This document shows positions 25,852 through 36,127 of a stretch of 64,000 nucleotides of DNA, one piece after another; the stretch's first letter is position 1, and each line of letters opens with the position of its first letter. The DNA comes from Oscillospiraceae bacterium. Its GTDB lineage: Bacteria > Bacillota > Clostridia > Oscillospirales > CAG-272. Made by a program: the position numbers and the translations under genes. The stretch lies in NCBI GenBank assembly GCA_015064285.1, contig SVSN01000011.1:1-64000 (forward strand), written 5' to 3'. The notes under the pieces are model-generated. The model was not told the origin of the DNA, did not search any database, and worked only from the letters and a program-made list of their open reading frames with translations.

Positions 25852-27246
25852 TTATTTGATTACATTTTTTGCCCAGAAACCGGATTTCAGCATGGGCATG
25901 GCAATACCCATCTTGATCAGGTCCGTAGCCTGCACCAGCGCATAGCAGGTCACAATCGGCAGATCGGTAAACCGGCAGAGCACAAAGGAAACCACCACCG
26001 GCACACACCAGGTGTAGAAGCAGTCGAAGAGAAACGTGACCACCGTTTTTCCGCCGGAACGGATCGTGAAGTACGCCACATGTATGTAGGCATGGATCGG
26101 CAGAACAATCCCCTGGATCCGCAGCATGGCCGCCGCCATATCCCTGGTGGTCTGTTCCACTTCGTACAGCATGGGAACCAGAGAAGCCGTCAGCAGCAGC
26201 AGGATACCGATCCCGATGTGGATCACTTCCGTGATGAAGATCAGCTTCCGGTCGATATCTTTCGCACCTTCGATATTCCCGGCACCCAGCTGCTGTCCGA
26301 CCATGATCGCCACCACGGAACCCATGGCCATCATCACGATACAGAACAGGTTCCAGGCGGAACTGGCAATATTGGACGCCGCCACCACTTCCAGTCCCCG
26401 CAGTGCATAGTTTCCGCTGATCACCGTCATCCCCAGAGACCACAGCATTTCATTGAACATCAGCGGTGTACCGGTCAGAATGATTCTGCGGCACAGCTCT
26501 TTCGGAATCACAGGAGACCGGTATGCCCCTTCGATATACTGTAATGTATCATGGTGGATATGGGTATACAGGAGCACATACCCTGCTTCCAGCACACGGG
26601 CGATCACCGTTGCCAGCGCCGCACCGGCCACACCCATGGCAGGCATCCCCAGCTTTCCGAAAATAAATATATAGTTTAAGATCAGGTTGGTCAGAATGGC
26701 GATCACGGATGCGATCATGGGCTGCATGGTTTCCCCGGTCTCCCGGAGCAGGCTCACGTATACCTGGGATATCATAAAGGGGATCAACCCCCATACGGCA
26801 ATGCGGAGATAGGCATCGGCCTGCGCCAGTGTAGCGGCAATGTCTTCTGCGGAGTTGTTCTCATTTTCCAGAAACAGCAGGCAAAGGGAATCTCCCCAGA
26901 TCAGGAACACGACCACCGCCAGCGCCGTCACACCGATCCCGAACAGCATCCGGAACCGGAATGTGTCCCGCATGCCTTTCCAGTCGCCGATGCCGAAAAA
27001 CTGTGCCCCGAAAATGGAAGCGCCGGACAGTCCGCCGAACAGGGTCAGGTTGAACACCATCCCTACCTGGTTTACGATGGAAACACCGGACAGGGGGACT
27101 GTTCCCAGCGCACCCACCATCAGATTGTCCAGCAGTGTCACAAAGCTGGTGATTCCCTGCTGGATGATCAGCGGAATGGCAATGGTCAGCACTATCCGGT
27201 AGAAGGCGCGGTCGCCGATATATTTTTGTGTAAAGGATTTTATCAT
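25852..27246 (-). CDS. MATE family efflux transporter
   Basis: IPLIIQQGITSFVTLLDNLMVGALGTVPLSGVSIVNQ...; 12-TM MATE pattern. Confidence 0.93.
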   Translation of the reverse strand: MIKSFTQKYIGDRAFYRIVLTIAIPLIIQQGITSFVTLLDNLMVGALGTVPLSGVSIVNQVGMVFNLTLFGGLSGASIFGAQFFGIGDWKGMRDTFRFRMLFGIGVTALAVVVFLIWGDSLCLLFLENENNSAEDIAATLAQADAYLRIAVWGLIPFMISQVYVSLLRETGETMQPMIASVIAILTNLILNYIFIFGKLGMPAMGVAGAALATVIARVLEAGYVLLYTHIHHDTLQYIEGAYRSPVIPKELCRRIILTGTPLMFNEMLWSLGMTVISGNYALRGLEVVAASNIASSAWNLFCIVMMAMGSVVAIMVGQQLGAGNIEGAKDIDRKLIFITEVIHIGIGILLLLTASLVPMLYEVEQTTRDMAAAMLRIQGIVLPIHAYIHVAYFTIRSGGKTVVTFLFDCFYTWCVPVVVSFVLCRFTDLPIVTCYALVQATDLIKMGIAMPMLKSGFWAKNVIK

Positions 27247-27339
27247 GGACTATACCTTTTCGCAGTATGATTCGTACAGACAGAAAGGGAGGACAGACAT
27301 GTGCTGCCCTCTTCTTCCGTCAATGTGTATTACAGCCGG

Positions 27340-28761
27340 TTATTCTCCCAGCTTGAAACCGAAGAAATTCTTGGTGTTGTTGTAGCAGATGTCGCAGACC
27401 AGCTGTGCCAGCGCTTCCGTATCAAAGGGATACAGTCCTTCTTCCACCCAGGTACCGATCACATCGCACAGGATCCGGCGGAAATATTCGTGACGGGGAT
27501 AGGATGTGAAAGAACGGGAGTCGGTCAGCATACCGAGGAACTTGCCGAACACGGACAGGTTGGCCAGCTGCTGCATCTGAGCACGCATACCGTCGATGGT
27601 ATCGTTGAACCACCATGCGGAACCCTGCATCACCTTGGGATACCCGTCGCCGGAGGTCTGGAAGCAGCCCAGCATAGCACCGATGGCAGCGTTCTGGGTG
27701 GGATCAATGGAATACAGAATGGTTCTGGGCAGAGCATTTCTCGTTTCCATCATATCCAGCAGCCGGATGATGTCGGCCATGTTGCATACGCCGATGGTGT
27801 CAAAACCGGTGTCTGCGCCCAGGGACTTGTAGATATTGGTGTTGGCATTGCGGTACACACCCATGTGGATCTGCATGACCCAGCCCTGCCTGGTGTATTC
27901 TTCTGCCAGGAAGGACAGCATGCCGCACTTGAATACGGACAGCATTTCGGGGGTCACATCCTTGCCATCGGAAGCCAGAGCAACGTCCATTGCCTGCTGT
28001 ACATGATACGGATCCGGTTCCACGAACATGGGGAATTCGTCCAGACCGTGGTCGGCGGTACGGCAGCCCATTTCGGCAAAGAACGCGATCCGCTTGGACA
28101 GAGCTTCCTTCAGGGTAGCCACATCCTTGATTTCCACACCGGCAGCAGCACCCAGCTTGTCATAATACTCCCGGAGACCGGGTTTGTTGATGTTGAAGCA
28201 CTTGTCGGGACGCCATGCGGGCAGCACCCGGGTCTTGAAAGAGGTATCTTCCGCCAGAGCCTTGTGGTATTCCAGGGTGTCTGCCGGATCGTCCGTGGTG
28301 CAGAGCAGATCCACGCCGGACTTTTCGATCAGGCTGCGGACTCTCATATCCGGCTGCGCCAGCTTTGCGGAGGTCAGCGCCCAGATCTCATCGCAGGTTT
28401 CGGGAGACAGGATCAGTTCGCAGTCGAAATACCGGCGCAGTTCCAAGTGCGTCCAGTGGTACAGAGGATTGCCGATGAGAGAAGGCATCACGGAAGCGTA
28501 AGCCTTGAACTTTTCGTAATCGGATGCGTCGCCGGTGATGTACTTTTCCGGTACGCCTGCAGAGCGGATGGCACGCCACTTGTAATGGTCGCCGCCCAGC
28601 CACAGCTCGGTGATATTGCTGTACTGCTTGTTTTCAGCGATATCTTTGGGGCTGACATGGCAGTGATAGTCAATGATGGGCAGCTGCGCTGCATAGGTAT
28701 GATACAGAATCTTGGCAGTTTCGGTGGACAGCAGGAAATTCTTCCCCATAAACGTTTTCAT
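27340..28761 (-). CDS. uxaC: Glucuronate isomerase
   Basis: IIDYHCHVSPKDIAENKQYSNITELWLGGDHYKWRAIRSAGV, LYHWTHLELRRYF. Confidence 0.97.
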   Translation of the reverse strand: MKTFMGKNFLLSTETAKILYHTYAAQLPIIDYHCHVSPKDIAENKQYSNITELWLGGDHYKWRAIRSAGVPEKYITGDASDYEKFKAYASVMPSLIGNPLYHWTHLELRRYFDCELILSPETCDEIWALTSAKLAQPDMRVRSLIEKSGVDLLCTTDDPADTLEYHKALAEDTSFKTRVLPAWRPDKCFNINKPGLREYYDKLGAAAGVEIKDVATLKEALSKRIAFFAEMGCRTADHGLDEFPMFVEPDPYHVQQAMDVALASDGKDVTPEMLSVFKCGMLSFLAEEYTRQGWVMQIHMGVYRNANTNIYKSLGADTGFDTIGVCNMADIIRLLDMMETRNALPRTILYSIDPTQNAAIGAMLGCFQTSGDGYPKVMQGSAWWFNDTIDGMRAQMQQLANLSVFGKFLGMLTDSRSFTSYPRHEYFRRILCDVIGTWVEEGLYPFDTEALAQLVCDICYNNTKNFFGFKLGE

Positions 28762-28817
28762 AAATCGGTTCCTCCGTTGATGATATGACAGTATCCGGGA
28801 TTTTACGTTTCCTACCT

Positions 28818-28846
28818 ATCATACAGGATTTCTGCCGGTTTGTCAA
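28818..28846 (-). promoter_or_regulatory. Promoter of uxaC
   Basis: TTGACA-17 bp-TATGAT on the minus strand. Confidence 0.65.
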
Positions 28847-28961
28847 GTACGACGGCAGAATTTACCTATCCATCCTCCGTCACCGGCAGGGATTGACTAT
28901 TGCATTCTTCTTACATCTGTGATATACTGTATATACCAAACAATTCTGAGGTATCCTTCGT

Positions 28962-30506
28962 ATGAAACGGTTATTCTGTATAGTTGCAGCTGTCTGTATG
29001 CTGCTGTCCTTTGCGGCGGGCATACAGGCGGAAAGCACGCTTACCACCACCCATCTGCCGGACAGCTCCCTGACCTTTTCCGTCGACGGCAGTTCCCTGA
29101 CAGTTTCCGGCGCCATTCTCTGTGACAGACTGGAAAAAATCATGGTCAGCGCCGGGGAAGAAGAACGTTTTCTCACCGCCGGCAGCGGGAAACAGATCTG
29201 CGAAACCTTCACACTGAGCGGAACAGATCCGGTTTCCGTACGGGTCTACACCAAAAAAGCCGGTGAGGAGCTGTACTGGAGTTACATCTGGCAGACGGTT
29301 TCCGTCACATACACAGATGCCGGATACCGGCTGGTAACAGCTCCTGTATATGCGCACAATACGGCTGTTCTGGAGAGCTGGATCAACCCGGCAGACCATC
29401 TGTCAACCGAAACGGATCCGGCTGTGGCAGCCAAAGCGGCAGAAATCCTGGGCGGAGAAACGGATCCCTACCGGAAGCTTCTGGCGCTGTACCGCTGGAC
29501 GGCGGAAAATCTGTACTACGACAACGACTATACCGCCGGAAGGACCCAGACTACACCCCTTGCCCCGGCAGATGTGCTGGCAGCCGGCCATACGGTCTGT
29601 GAAGGGTATGTCAATCTGCTCCGTGCCTTCTGTCAATCCCAGGGAATTCCCTGTATGGCAGTTTCCGGTTACGGCGCAGGCACCGGTACGGACGGTTTTA
29701 TCTCCGCGGAAGACAGCGTGCTGCTGACAGAATCCAACCATACCCATGCCGCTGCCTGGGTGAACGGACGCTGGATCCATATGGATCCCACCTGGGACAG
29801 TCCCAACCGGTACGAAAACGGTGTGAAAAACCGCGGCATCTCCAGCGGATATATGTATTTCGATACCACCCTGGACTATCTTTCCATGAATCATAAGATC
29901 CTCACTGTTCCGGCAGCTGCGGCGGAAAACACACCCAGTACATGGGCTGTACCGGAAGTCCGTGCAGCACTGGAAGCGGACATTGTACCCTATCCCCTGC
30001 AGAAAAAGTATACAGCCGCCATTTCCCGGGCCGATTTCTGCCAGCTTCTGATGACTATGCTGGTGAAGCGTATGGGATATACTTCGCTGGATGCGCTCAC
30101 GGCAGACCGGGGACTGACTTTCCCCGAACCGGTATTCAGCGATACACAGGAGCTGAGCAACCGGCAGGCCATTGAAGCCGCCAACGCGCTCGGTATTGTG
30201 AACGGCAGAGGAAACGGTATTTTCGACCCGGCCTCCGGCATTACCCGGCAGGAAGCGGCTGCCATGCTCATGCGGGCGGCAAAGGTGCTGGACATTCCCA
30301 TGGGCGGCTCCCCCCGCAGCTTTGCGGATATGACAGAGGCGGACGAATGGGCAGCCATCGGGATTCTGTATGTTTCTTCCCTGCAGAACCCGGCAGGACA
30401 GGCCGTTATGGGCGGTACCGGCGAGACCACCTTCTCCCCCAAAAATACCTACACCACCGAGCAGGCGATCCTCACCATGATCCGGCTCATGACAGTTTCT
30501 TCCTGA
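28962..30506 (+). CDS. Secreted transglutaminase-like protein with C-terminal SLH domains
   Basis: Signal peptide; Cys-His-Asp transglutaminase core (HTVCEGYVNLLRAFC ... NHTHAAAWVNGRWIHMDPTWD); SLH-like FSDTQELSNRQAIEAANALGIVNGRGNGIFDPASGITRQEAAAML. Confidence 0.9.
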   Translation: MKRLFCIVAAVCMLLSFAAGIQAESTLTTTHLPDSSLTFSVDGSSLTVSGAILCDRLEKIMVSAGEEERFLTAGSGKQICETFTLSGTDPVSVRVYTKKAGEELYWSYIWQTVSVTYTDAGYRLVTAPVYAHNTAVLESWINPADHLSTETDPAVAAKAAEILGGETDPYRKLLALYRWTAENLYYDNDYTAGRTQTTPLAPADVLAAGHTVCEGYVNLLRAFCQSQGIPCMAVSGYGAGTGTDGFISAEDSVLLTESNHTHAAAWVNGRWIHMDPTWDSPNRYENGVKNRGISSGYMYFDTTLDYLSMNHKILTVPAAAAENTPSTWAVPEVRAALEADIVPYPLQKKYTAAISRADFCQLLMTMLVKRMGYTSLDALTADRGLTFPEPVFSDTQELSNRQAIEAANALGIVNGRGNGIFDPASGITRQEAAAMLMRAAKVLDIPMGGSPRSFADMTEADEWAAIGILYVSSLQNPAGQAVMGGTGETTFSPKNTYTTEQAILTMIRLMTVSS

Positions 30507-30596
30507 ATACAGCAGATACAGGGCGGTTTTCCTCACCGGAGAGCCGTCCTTTTTTCCATAATTCATAATTCTTCATTCCAAATTCATATTTACCTC

Positions 30597-30625
30597 TTGC
30601 TTCCGGTGACAAACTGCGGTATAAT
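30597..30625 (+). promoter_or_regulatory. Promoter of the MutS-like gene
   Basis: TTGCTT-17 bp-TATAAT. Confidence 0.55.
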
Positions 30626-30678
30626 AATATGGTATATTTTTATTGTCAATACGTTTATCTCGAAAGGATATCGTCCAT

Positions 30679-32310
30679 ATGTCTGAACAGACCAACCCGA
30701 TTATAGACACTTCCGATATCAGTCTGCTGTATCCCGATGCGGACAGTCTTCGCCGGCATGCCGCGGGAGAAGATATCGCCAGAATGAGCCAGGTCACCGC
30801 CGAGCAGCTGGAACTGTATTATCTGATGGATCTGAAAAGCTGTGACTTCGGTTCCTTTTACACCGCTGACACTGAGGTAATTCTGTACCGGCAGAGCACG
30901 TTTGCGGATATGCTGGAAAACCCCGAGCTGACACAGGTGCTGCTGAAAATGATCCCCTTCCTGAACGATATTACCGAACTGCGCCGGATGGGATCCGAAT
31001 CTGCCGCCTCCACCGAAGCCTATCTGTACAGCATCACGGAAGTGGAACTGTACACTTCCCTGCTGGATCTGCTGAAAAACCGGCTGCTGCCTATGGCGCC
31101 CAGGTTCAAAAGCACAGCTTTCCGCCGGTTTGCCGAACGGATCAACATTCTGACCGCCAGCGAATATTACCGGGATCTGAATGAACGGCTGACCGAACTG
31201 ACCTCCCGCGTCAGAGAAATCAAATCCATCACCATCGGCGTAAACCTGGACTCCCAGCTCCGTGCGGAAAAAGCCGGTGTGCTGTCCATGAACAACGAAT
31301 ATTTCAAATCCGGCGAGCTGCTGGACAAGATGCTCCGTCTGGACTTCAAGTCTGACGAGATGACCTGCATCGCACCCCTGATCCCGTTCCGGAAGGGACA
31401 GTCCGACAACCAGCAGATGGCTCTTGCCAACGCTTTCAACACAGCCATCGGTGATGTGTTCCGTTCCTCCATCCGGGCATGGAAAAAAGTGATCCAGATG
31501 TATGTTCTGGAAAATACCGACTTCCTCATCCGCCTGATGCCGGAAATCGAATTTGTCACCAAGGCTACCGAGCTTCTCCAGCGGCTGCAGGAAAAGGGAT
31601 GCCGCCTCTGCTCCCCCACCATTGCGCCTATGACCGAGAAGAAGTTCACCGCCAAGGCTCTGTGCAATCCCATTGTAGCTTCCAAGCTGGACGGGCCTGT
31701 GATCCCCAACGACTTCACCTTTGATGTGGACGGCATGATCTACGTGCTGACCGGCCCCAACCGCGGCGGTAAATCCGTTATCACCTGTGCTGTCGGCATC
31801 GCTTTTGTGATGGCACAGCTGGGTCTGCCGGTGTGCGCCGACGAATGTGTCATCAGTCCCTGCGATGAGATTTACACCCACTTCCCCACCGGCAGCGAAG
31901 ATACCATCGACAAGGGCCGTCTGGGCGAAGAATGTTCCCGTCTGGGTGCCATTTTTGAAACCGTTACCGAAGACAGCCTGGTACTGCTGGACGAATCTCT
32001 GTCCTCCACCGGCTCCTATGAAGGTGCTTATATCGCGTCCGAAGTGCTTCAGGGTTTCTCCATGGTGGGATGCCGCGGGATCTTCTCCACCCACCTGCAC
32101 GATCTGGCCGCTTCCGTGGATGAGATCAACGCAGCCTGTCTGCCCAAGGGTGGGGTGAAGATCGACAATCTGGTAGCCGCCATTCAGGAAGGCAGCCGCA
32201 GCTTCAAGATTCTGCGCGCCAAGCCCGACGGCAAGAGCTACGCCAGAGATATCGCCGAAAAGTACGGCCTGTCCCTGGACCACATTCTGGAAAAAGTACA
32301 GAACAAATAA
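30679..32310 (+). CDS. MutS-related ATPase (not MutS1/MutS2)
   Basis: Walker A LTGPNRGGKSVITCAV; Walker B/signature LVLLDESLSSTGSYEGAYIASEVLQGF; ISTHLHDLA switch; about 543 aa. Confidence 0.82.
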   Translation: MSEQTNPIIDTSDISLLYPDADSLRRHAAGEDIARMSQVTAEQLELYYLMDLKSCDFGSFYTADTEVILYRQSTFADMLENPELTQVLLKMIPFLNDITELRRMGSESAASTEAYLYSITEVELYTSLLDLLKNRLLPMAPRFKSTAFRRFAERINILTASEYYRDLNERLTELTSRVREIKSITIGVNLDSQLRAEKAGVLSMNNEYFKSGELLDKMLRLDFKSDEMTCIAPLIPFRKGQSDNQQMALANAFNTAIGDVFRSSIRAWKKVIQMYVLENTDFLIRLMPEIEFVTKATELLQRLQEKGCRLCSPTIAPMTEKKFTAKALCNPIVASKLDGPVIPNDFTFDVDGMIYVLTGPNRGGKSVITCAVGIAFVMAQLGLPVCADECVISPCDEIYTHFPTGSEDTIDKGRLGEECSRLGAIFETVTEDSLVLLDESLSSTGSYEGAYIASEVLQGFSMVGCRGIFSTHLHDLAASVDEINAACLPKGGVKIDNLVAAIQEGSRSFKILRAKPDGKSYARDIAEKYGLSLDHILEKVQNK

Positions 32311-32350
32311 CCACAAACCAAACCGAAATACTGCAGTAAGGAAAATAATT

Positions 32351-32827
32351 ATGACTGAACTTTTGAAACTGCTGGAGAACGATCCCCGTCTGACCCCCGA
32401 AATGCTTTCTCTGATGCTGGAGAAGGAAGTGGGCGAAATCCGGGATATGATCCGCACATACGAAAAAGAAGGCGTGATCCTGGGATACAAGACCCTGATT
32501 GACTGGGAAAAGATGGGCAGTGAAAAGGTATCCGCCCTGATCGAACTGAAAATCACCCCCCAGAGAGACCGCGGGTATGACCATGTGGCACAGAAAATCT
32601 ACAACTACACCGAGGTGGAATCCCTGTACCTTATGTCCGGTTCTTTTGATCTGGCGGTACTGATCGAAGGCAGAACCATGCGGGAAGTGGCGCTTTTCGT
32701 GGCGGAAAAACTGGCCACCATCGAAGATGTGACCGCCACCGCCACCCACTTTGTACTGCGGAAATACAAGGACAAGGGGCTGATTTACGGCGCCATGCCC
32801 GTGGATGAAAGAGGAAATATCGTATGA
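32351..32827 (+). CDS. Lrp/AsnC family transcriptional regulator
   Basis: N-terminal HTH and a Lrp-type RAM domain (YLMSGSFDLAVLIEGRTMREVALFV). Confidence 0.9.
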   Translation: MTELLKLLENDPRLTPEMLSLMLEKEVGEIRDMIRTYEKEGVILGYKTLIDWEKMGSEKVSALIELKITPQRDRGYDHVAQKIYNYTEVESLYLMSGSFDLAVLIEGRTMREVALFVAEKLATIEDVTATATHFVLRKYKDKGLIYGAMPVDERGNIV

Positions 32828-34032
32828 CCCACCGCGAACCTCTATCCACCGGAACAGGCGATACCGGGATCGACTATGCAAAGGTTCTGTCCCGGAGTAT
32901 CCAGGAAATCAAACCTTCCGGCATCCGGAAATTTTTCGATCTGCTGAACGGCATGAGCGATGTGGTGGCTCTGACTGTAGGCGAACCGGACTTTGTCACC
33001 CCCTGGCATATCCGTTCAGCCGGTATAGAAAGTCTTGAAAAAGGAAAGACCTACTATACCTCCAACGCAGGTCTTGTAACGCTCCGGGAGGAAATCGCCT
33101 CCTATCTGAACCGTCGGTTCGGTCTGACCTATGACCCTGTGACGGAAGTTGTCGTTACCGTAGGCGGCTCCGAAGCCATTGATCTGACCATGCGGGCATT
33201 GATCGACCCCGGAGACGAAGTCATCATTCCCCAGCCTTCTTTCGTTTGCTACGGTCCCATCTGTGAAATGGCGCACGGTGTGCCGGTCTACATTCCCACC
33301 AAGGAAGAAAACCATTTCAAGCTGACTGCCGATGAGCTGCGCGCTGCCATTACGCCAAAAACAAAACTGGTAGTTCTGCCCTTCCCAGGTAATCCCACCG
33401 GTGCCATTCTCACCCGTGAAGATCTGGAAGCCATTGCCGAGGTGCTCAGAGGAACAAACATCCTGGTTCTCTCCGACGAGATTTACGGAGAACTGACCTA
33501 CGGACGCACCCATGTTTCCCCTGCCGCCATCCCCGGTATGCGGGAAAGAACCATTCTGGCCAGCGGCTTTTCCAAAACCTATGCCATGACCGGCTGGCGT
33601 ATGGGGTATCTGACCGCTCCTGCTCCCATGGCCGCCCAGATGCTCAAAATCCATCAGTATGCTATCATGTGCGCCCCCACCACTTCCCAGTTTGCTGCCA
33701 TTGAGGCACTCCGGAACGGGGATGAGGATATAGAAATGATGCGCTCCGAATATAACCGCCGCCGCCGTTATCTGGTGAACGGTCTCCACGCTCTTGGCAT
33801 TGACTGCTTCAATCCGGAAGGCTCTTTCTATGTGTTCCCGAACATATCCCGGTTCGGCATGACCAGCGAAGCCTTCTGCGAAACCCTGCTGTACGACTAT
33901 AAGCTGGCGCTGGTACCCGGCACGGCTTTCGGGGAATGCGGTGAAGGATTTGTGCGGATTTCCTATGCCTATTCCGTAGAGCATATTTCCCAGGCTCTGG
34001 ATCGGCTGGAAAAGTTTATCAAAGACAGATAA
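32824..34032 (+). CDS. PLP-dependent aminotransferase class I/II
   Basis: VALTVGEPDFVTP, PGNPTGAIL, SGFSKTYAMTGWRMGYL; 4-nt overlap with the Lrp gene. Confidence 0.95.
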   Translation: MTHREPLSTGTGDTGIDYAKVLSRSIQEIKPSGIRKFFDLLNGMSDVVALTVGEPDFVTPWHIRSAGIESLEKGKTYYTSNAGLVTLREEIASYLNRRFGLTYDPVTEVVVTVGGSEAIDLTMRALIDPGDEVIIPQPSFVCYGPICEMAHGVPVYIPTKEENHFKLTADELRAAITPKTKLVVLPFPGNPTGAILTREDLEAIAEVLRGTNILVLSDEIYGELTYGRTHVSPAAIPGMRERTILASGFSKTYAMTGWRMGYLTAPAPMAAQMLKIHQYAIMCAPTTSQFAAIEALRNGDEDIEMMRSEYNRRRRYLVNGLHALGIDCFNPEGSFYVFPNISRFGMTSEAFCETLLYDYKLALVPGTAFGECGEGFVRISYAYSVEHISQALDRLEKFIKDR

Positions 34033-34112
34033 GTTTTCGCGTTTTTGGGCATTCCGATGGAAAAACGCATCGAAAAAATCTGATTTTTTTCAGAAAAAAA
34101 CAGGTTTACCTA

Positions 34113-34141
34113 TTGCTTTTTCCAAAGTTGTGTGCTATAAT
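34113..34141 (+). promoter_or_regulatory. Promoter of rpmB
   Basis: TTGCTT-17 bp-(TGC)TATAAT. Confidence 0.65.
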
Positions 34142-34195
34142 ATTTCATGTTGATTTTTGTATCTTAATATCCCAAAGACGGAGGTGTACTAAGCA

Positions 34196-34381
34196 ATGGC
34201 TAAGTGCTGTATTTGCGGTAAGGGTGTTACATTCGGACACAACGTTTCTCACTCCAACCGGAAGACCAACAGATCCTGGAAGCCCAACATCCGTAAGGTT
34301 AAGGCTGTGGTTGACGGCGCCAACGTGACCGTAAACGTTTGCTCCCGCTGCCTGCGTTCCGGCAAGGTAACCCGCGCATAA
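34196..34381 (+). CDS. rpmB: 50S ribosomal protein L28
   Basis: MAKCCICGKGVTFGHNVSHSNRKTNRSWKPNIRKVKAVVDGANVTVNVCSRCLRSGKVTRA. Confidence 0.98.
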   Translation: MAKCCICGKGVTFGHNVSHSNRKTNRSWKPNIRKVKAVVDGANVTVNVCSRCLRSGKVTRA

Positions 34382-34405
34382 GTTTCGTTCCATATTAAGA
34401 TCAAG

Positions 34406-34436
34406 AAAACTCCCTGGTTTCGGCTTGGGAGTTTTT
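34406..34436 (+). terminator. rpmB terminator
   Basis: AAAACTCCC...GGGAGTTTTT. Confidence 0.85.
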
Positions 34437-34471
34437 CCCTTTCTGCCAAATGTATCCAGAGGTACTGTACA

Positions 34472-35206
34472 ATGATTCCGATCGCCGAAAGAATGCCGCT
34501 TCTTGCTGTTGTTTCCTGCGCAATGCCTGCCGATGCACTGGAAAATCTCCGGCATATGACTGCTGCTGTGATTCTGCTGCCGCCGGATCCGCTGCTGCCT
34601 GCTCCGGTAGCCTCCCATGCGGATATGCTGCTGTTTTCCCTCGGGGACGCACTTGTCACCCACAGAAGCTACTATGAAACCGCCCGTACGGAAATGGACA
34701 GTATCCTGCGTATGGCTGGTCTGCGGCTGGTGCTGACGGATTGTCCGCGCGGTGATACCTATCCGCTGGATATCGGTCTGAATGCCCTGCTCTGCGGCAG
34801 ATACCTGTTCGGACGTCTGGATGCACTGGCGCCGGAAATACCGGTGCTGACAGAAGAACACGGTATCACGCCGGTTTCCATCCGACAGGGATATGCAGGG
34901 TGCAGCGGACTGGTCATAAACGGTGCCGTTATCACGGCAGATCCTTCCCTGACCGGTGCTGCAAACGACCGCGGGATTCCCGTAATCTCCGTAACCGACA
35001 AAGAGATCCGGCTCCCCGGATACGACCATGGCTTCATCGGCGGCTGCGGCGGTGTCTGGCAAAACGAGATTTTTCTGTGCGGCACCATGCCGGCGGAGAC
35101 TTTCACCGATTTCGCGCACCATCCCGGCCTGCGGGGGGTAAAAATACATATGCTTTCCCGCAATCCGCTGTATGACTTCGGCGGCATCAAACTATTTCCG
35201 CTTTGA
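34472..35206 (+). CDS. DUF6873-like GME (guanidino-modifying enzyme)-fold protein
   Basis: GYAGCSGLVINGAVITADPSLTGAANDRGIPVISVTDKEIRLPGYDHGFIGGCGG; resembles Clostridia DUF6873 proteins. Confidence 0.6.
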   Translation: MIPIAERMPLLAVVSCAMPADALENLRHMTAAVILLPPDPLLPAPVASHADMLLFSLGDALVTHRSYYETARTEMDSILRMAGLRLVLTDCPRGDTYPLDIGLNALLCGRYLFGRLDALAPEIPVLTEEHGITPVSIRQGYAGCSGLVINGAVITADPSLTGAANDRGIPVISVTDKEIRLPGYDHGFIGGCGGVWQNEIFLCGTMPAETFTDFAHHPGLRGVKIHMLSRNPLYDFGGIKLFPL

Positions 35207-35245
35207 GTACCATTTTCTATTCTACATATCCATCAGAGGTGTCCC

Positions 35246-36046
35246 ATGTCCGATTTTACTTTTATTCCTGCGCTGCTGCGGGAAGCTGCACAGATCATGC
35301 TGTCCGCCGACCATGTGGAACGGCAGCTTCATGCCAAGGGCGGCAGTCAGAATTTCGTTACCGACTATGATATACGCACAGAAAACTTTCTCCGCGAACA
35401 GTTTGCCCGCCTGCTGCCGGAAGCCGATATGCTGGGAGAAGAATCCAGCGATACCCATGCCGTCCGGATCGCCGAGGGACTGACTCTGATTGTGGATCCC
35501 ATCGACGGCACCACCAATTTCATGCAGGACTACCGGCAAAGCTGCATTTCCGTTGGAGTGTGCGACAGAGGCACCATGGTATACGGCGCCATCTACAATC
35601 CCTACGCGGACGCCATGTTCACCTCCTCCCGCGGGCAGGGTGCATTTGTGGAGGAAGGAGGTGTCCGGGTACCTCTGCATGTCAGCAGCCGTGACCTTTG
35701 CGACAGTCTGGTTCTGTTCGGCACATCTCCTTATTACAGAGAAACCCTGGCTGAGCCTACCTTCCGGACGTTGTGGGGTCTGTTTCAGAAGGCCCGGGAC
35801 ATCCGCCGCTCCGGTTCCGCCGCACTGGATCTGGCCAACATTGCCGCCGGACGGTGTGATGTATTCTTTGAATACCTGCTGTCTCCCTGGGACTATGCGG
35901 CCGGTTCTTTGCTGATCACGGAAGCGGGAGGGCATATTTCCCAGATGGACGCCTCTCCTCTCCGTTTCGATACGCCCTGTCCTGTGATCGCCGGCGGAAA
36001 ACGGGCATATGCCGAGCTGCTGAATGGCGGGTATATCGTCGGGTAA
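35246..36046 (+). CDS. Inositol monophosphatase family protein
   Basis: FVTDYDIRTE, LGEESSDTHAV, LTLIVDPIDGTTNFMQDY, SGSAALDLANIAAGRCDVFFE. Confidence 0.95.
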   Translation: MSDFTFIPALLREAAQIMLSADHVERQLHAKGGSQNFVTDYDIRTENFLREQFARLLPEADMLGEESSDTHAVRIAEGLTLIVDPIDGTTNFMQDYRQSCISVGVCDRGTMVYGAIYNPYADAMFTSSRGQGAFVEEGGVRVPLHVSSRDLCDSLVLFGTSPYYRETLAEPTFRTLWGLFQKARDIRRSGSAALDLANIAAGRCDVFFEYLLSPWDYAAGSLLITEAGGHISQMDASPLRFDTPCPVIAGGKRAYAELLNGGYIVG

Positions 36047-36063
36047 GTCCGGAAGAAACAGAA

Positions 36064-36109
36064 AACGCCTTGTGACACGGGGATCTCTCCGTCACAGGGC
36101 GTTCTTTTG
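36064..36109. terminator. Terminator between convergent genes
   Basis: AACGCC(T)TGTGAC...GTCACA(G)GGCGTTCTTTT. Confidence 0.75.
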
Positions 36110-36127
36110 TTGTCTGCAGTGCTGCAC

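Noticed and set aside
34382-34471. Small RNA candidate after rpmB
   Set aside because: The only structure is a simple intrinsic terminator.
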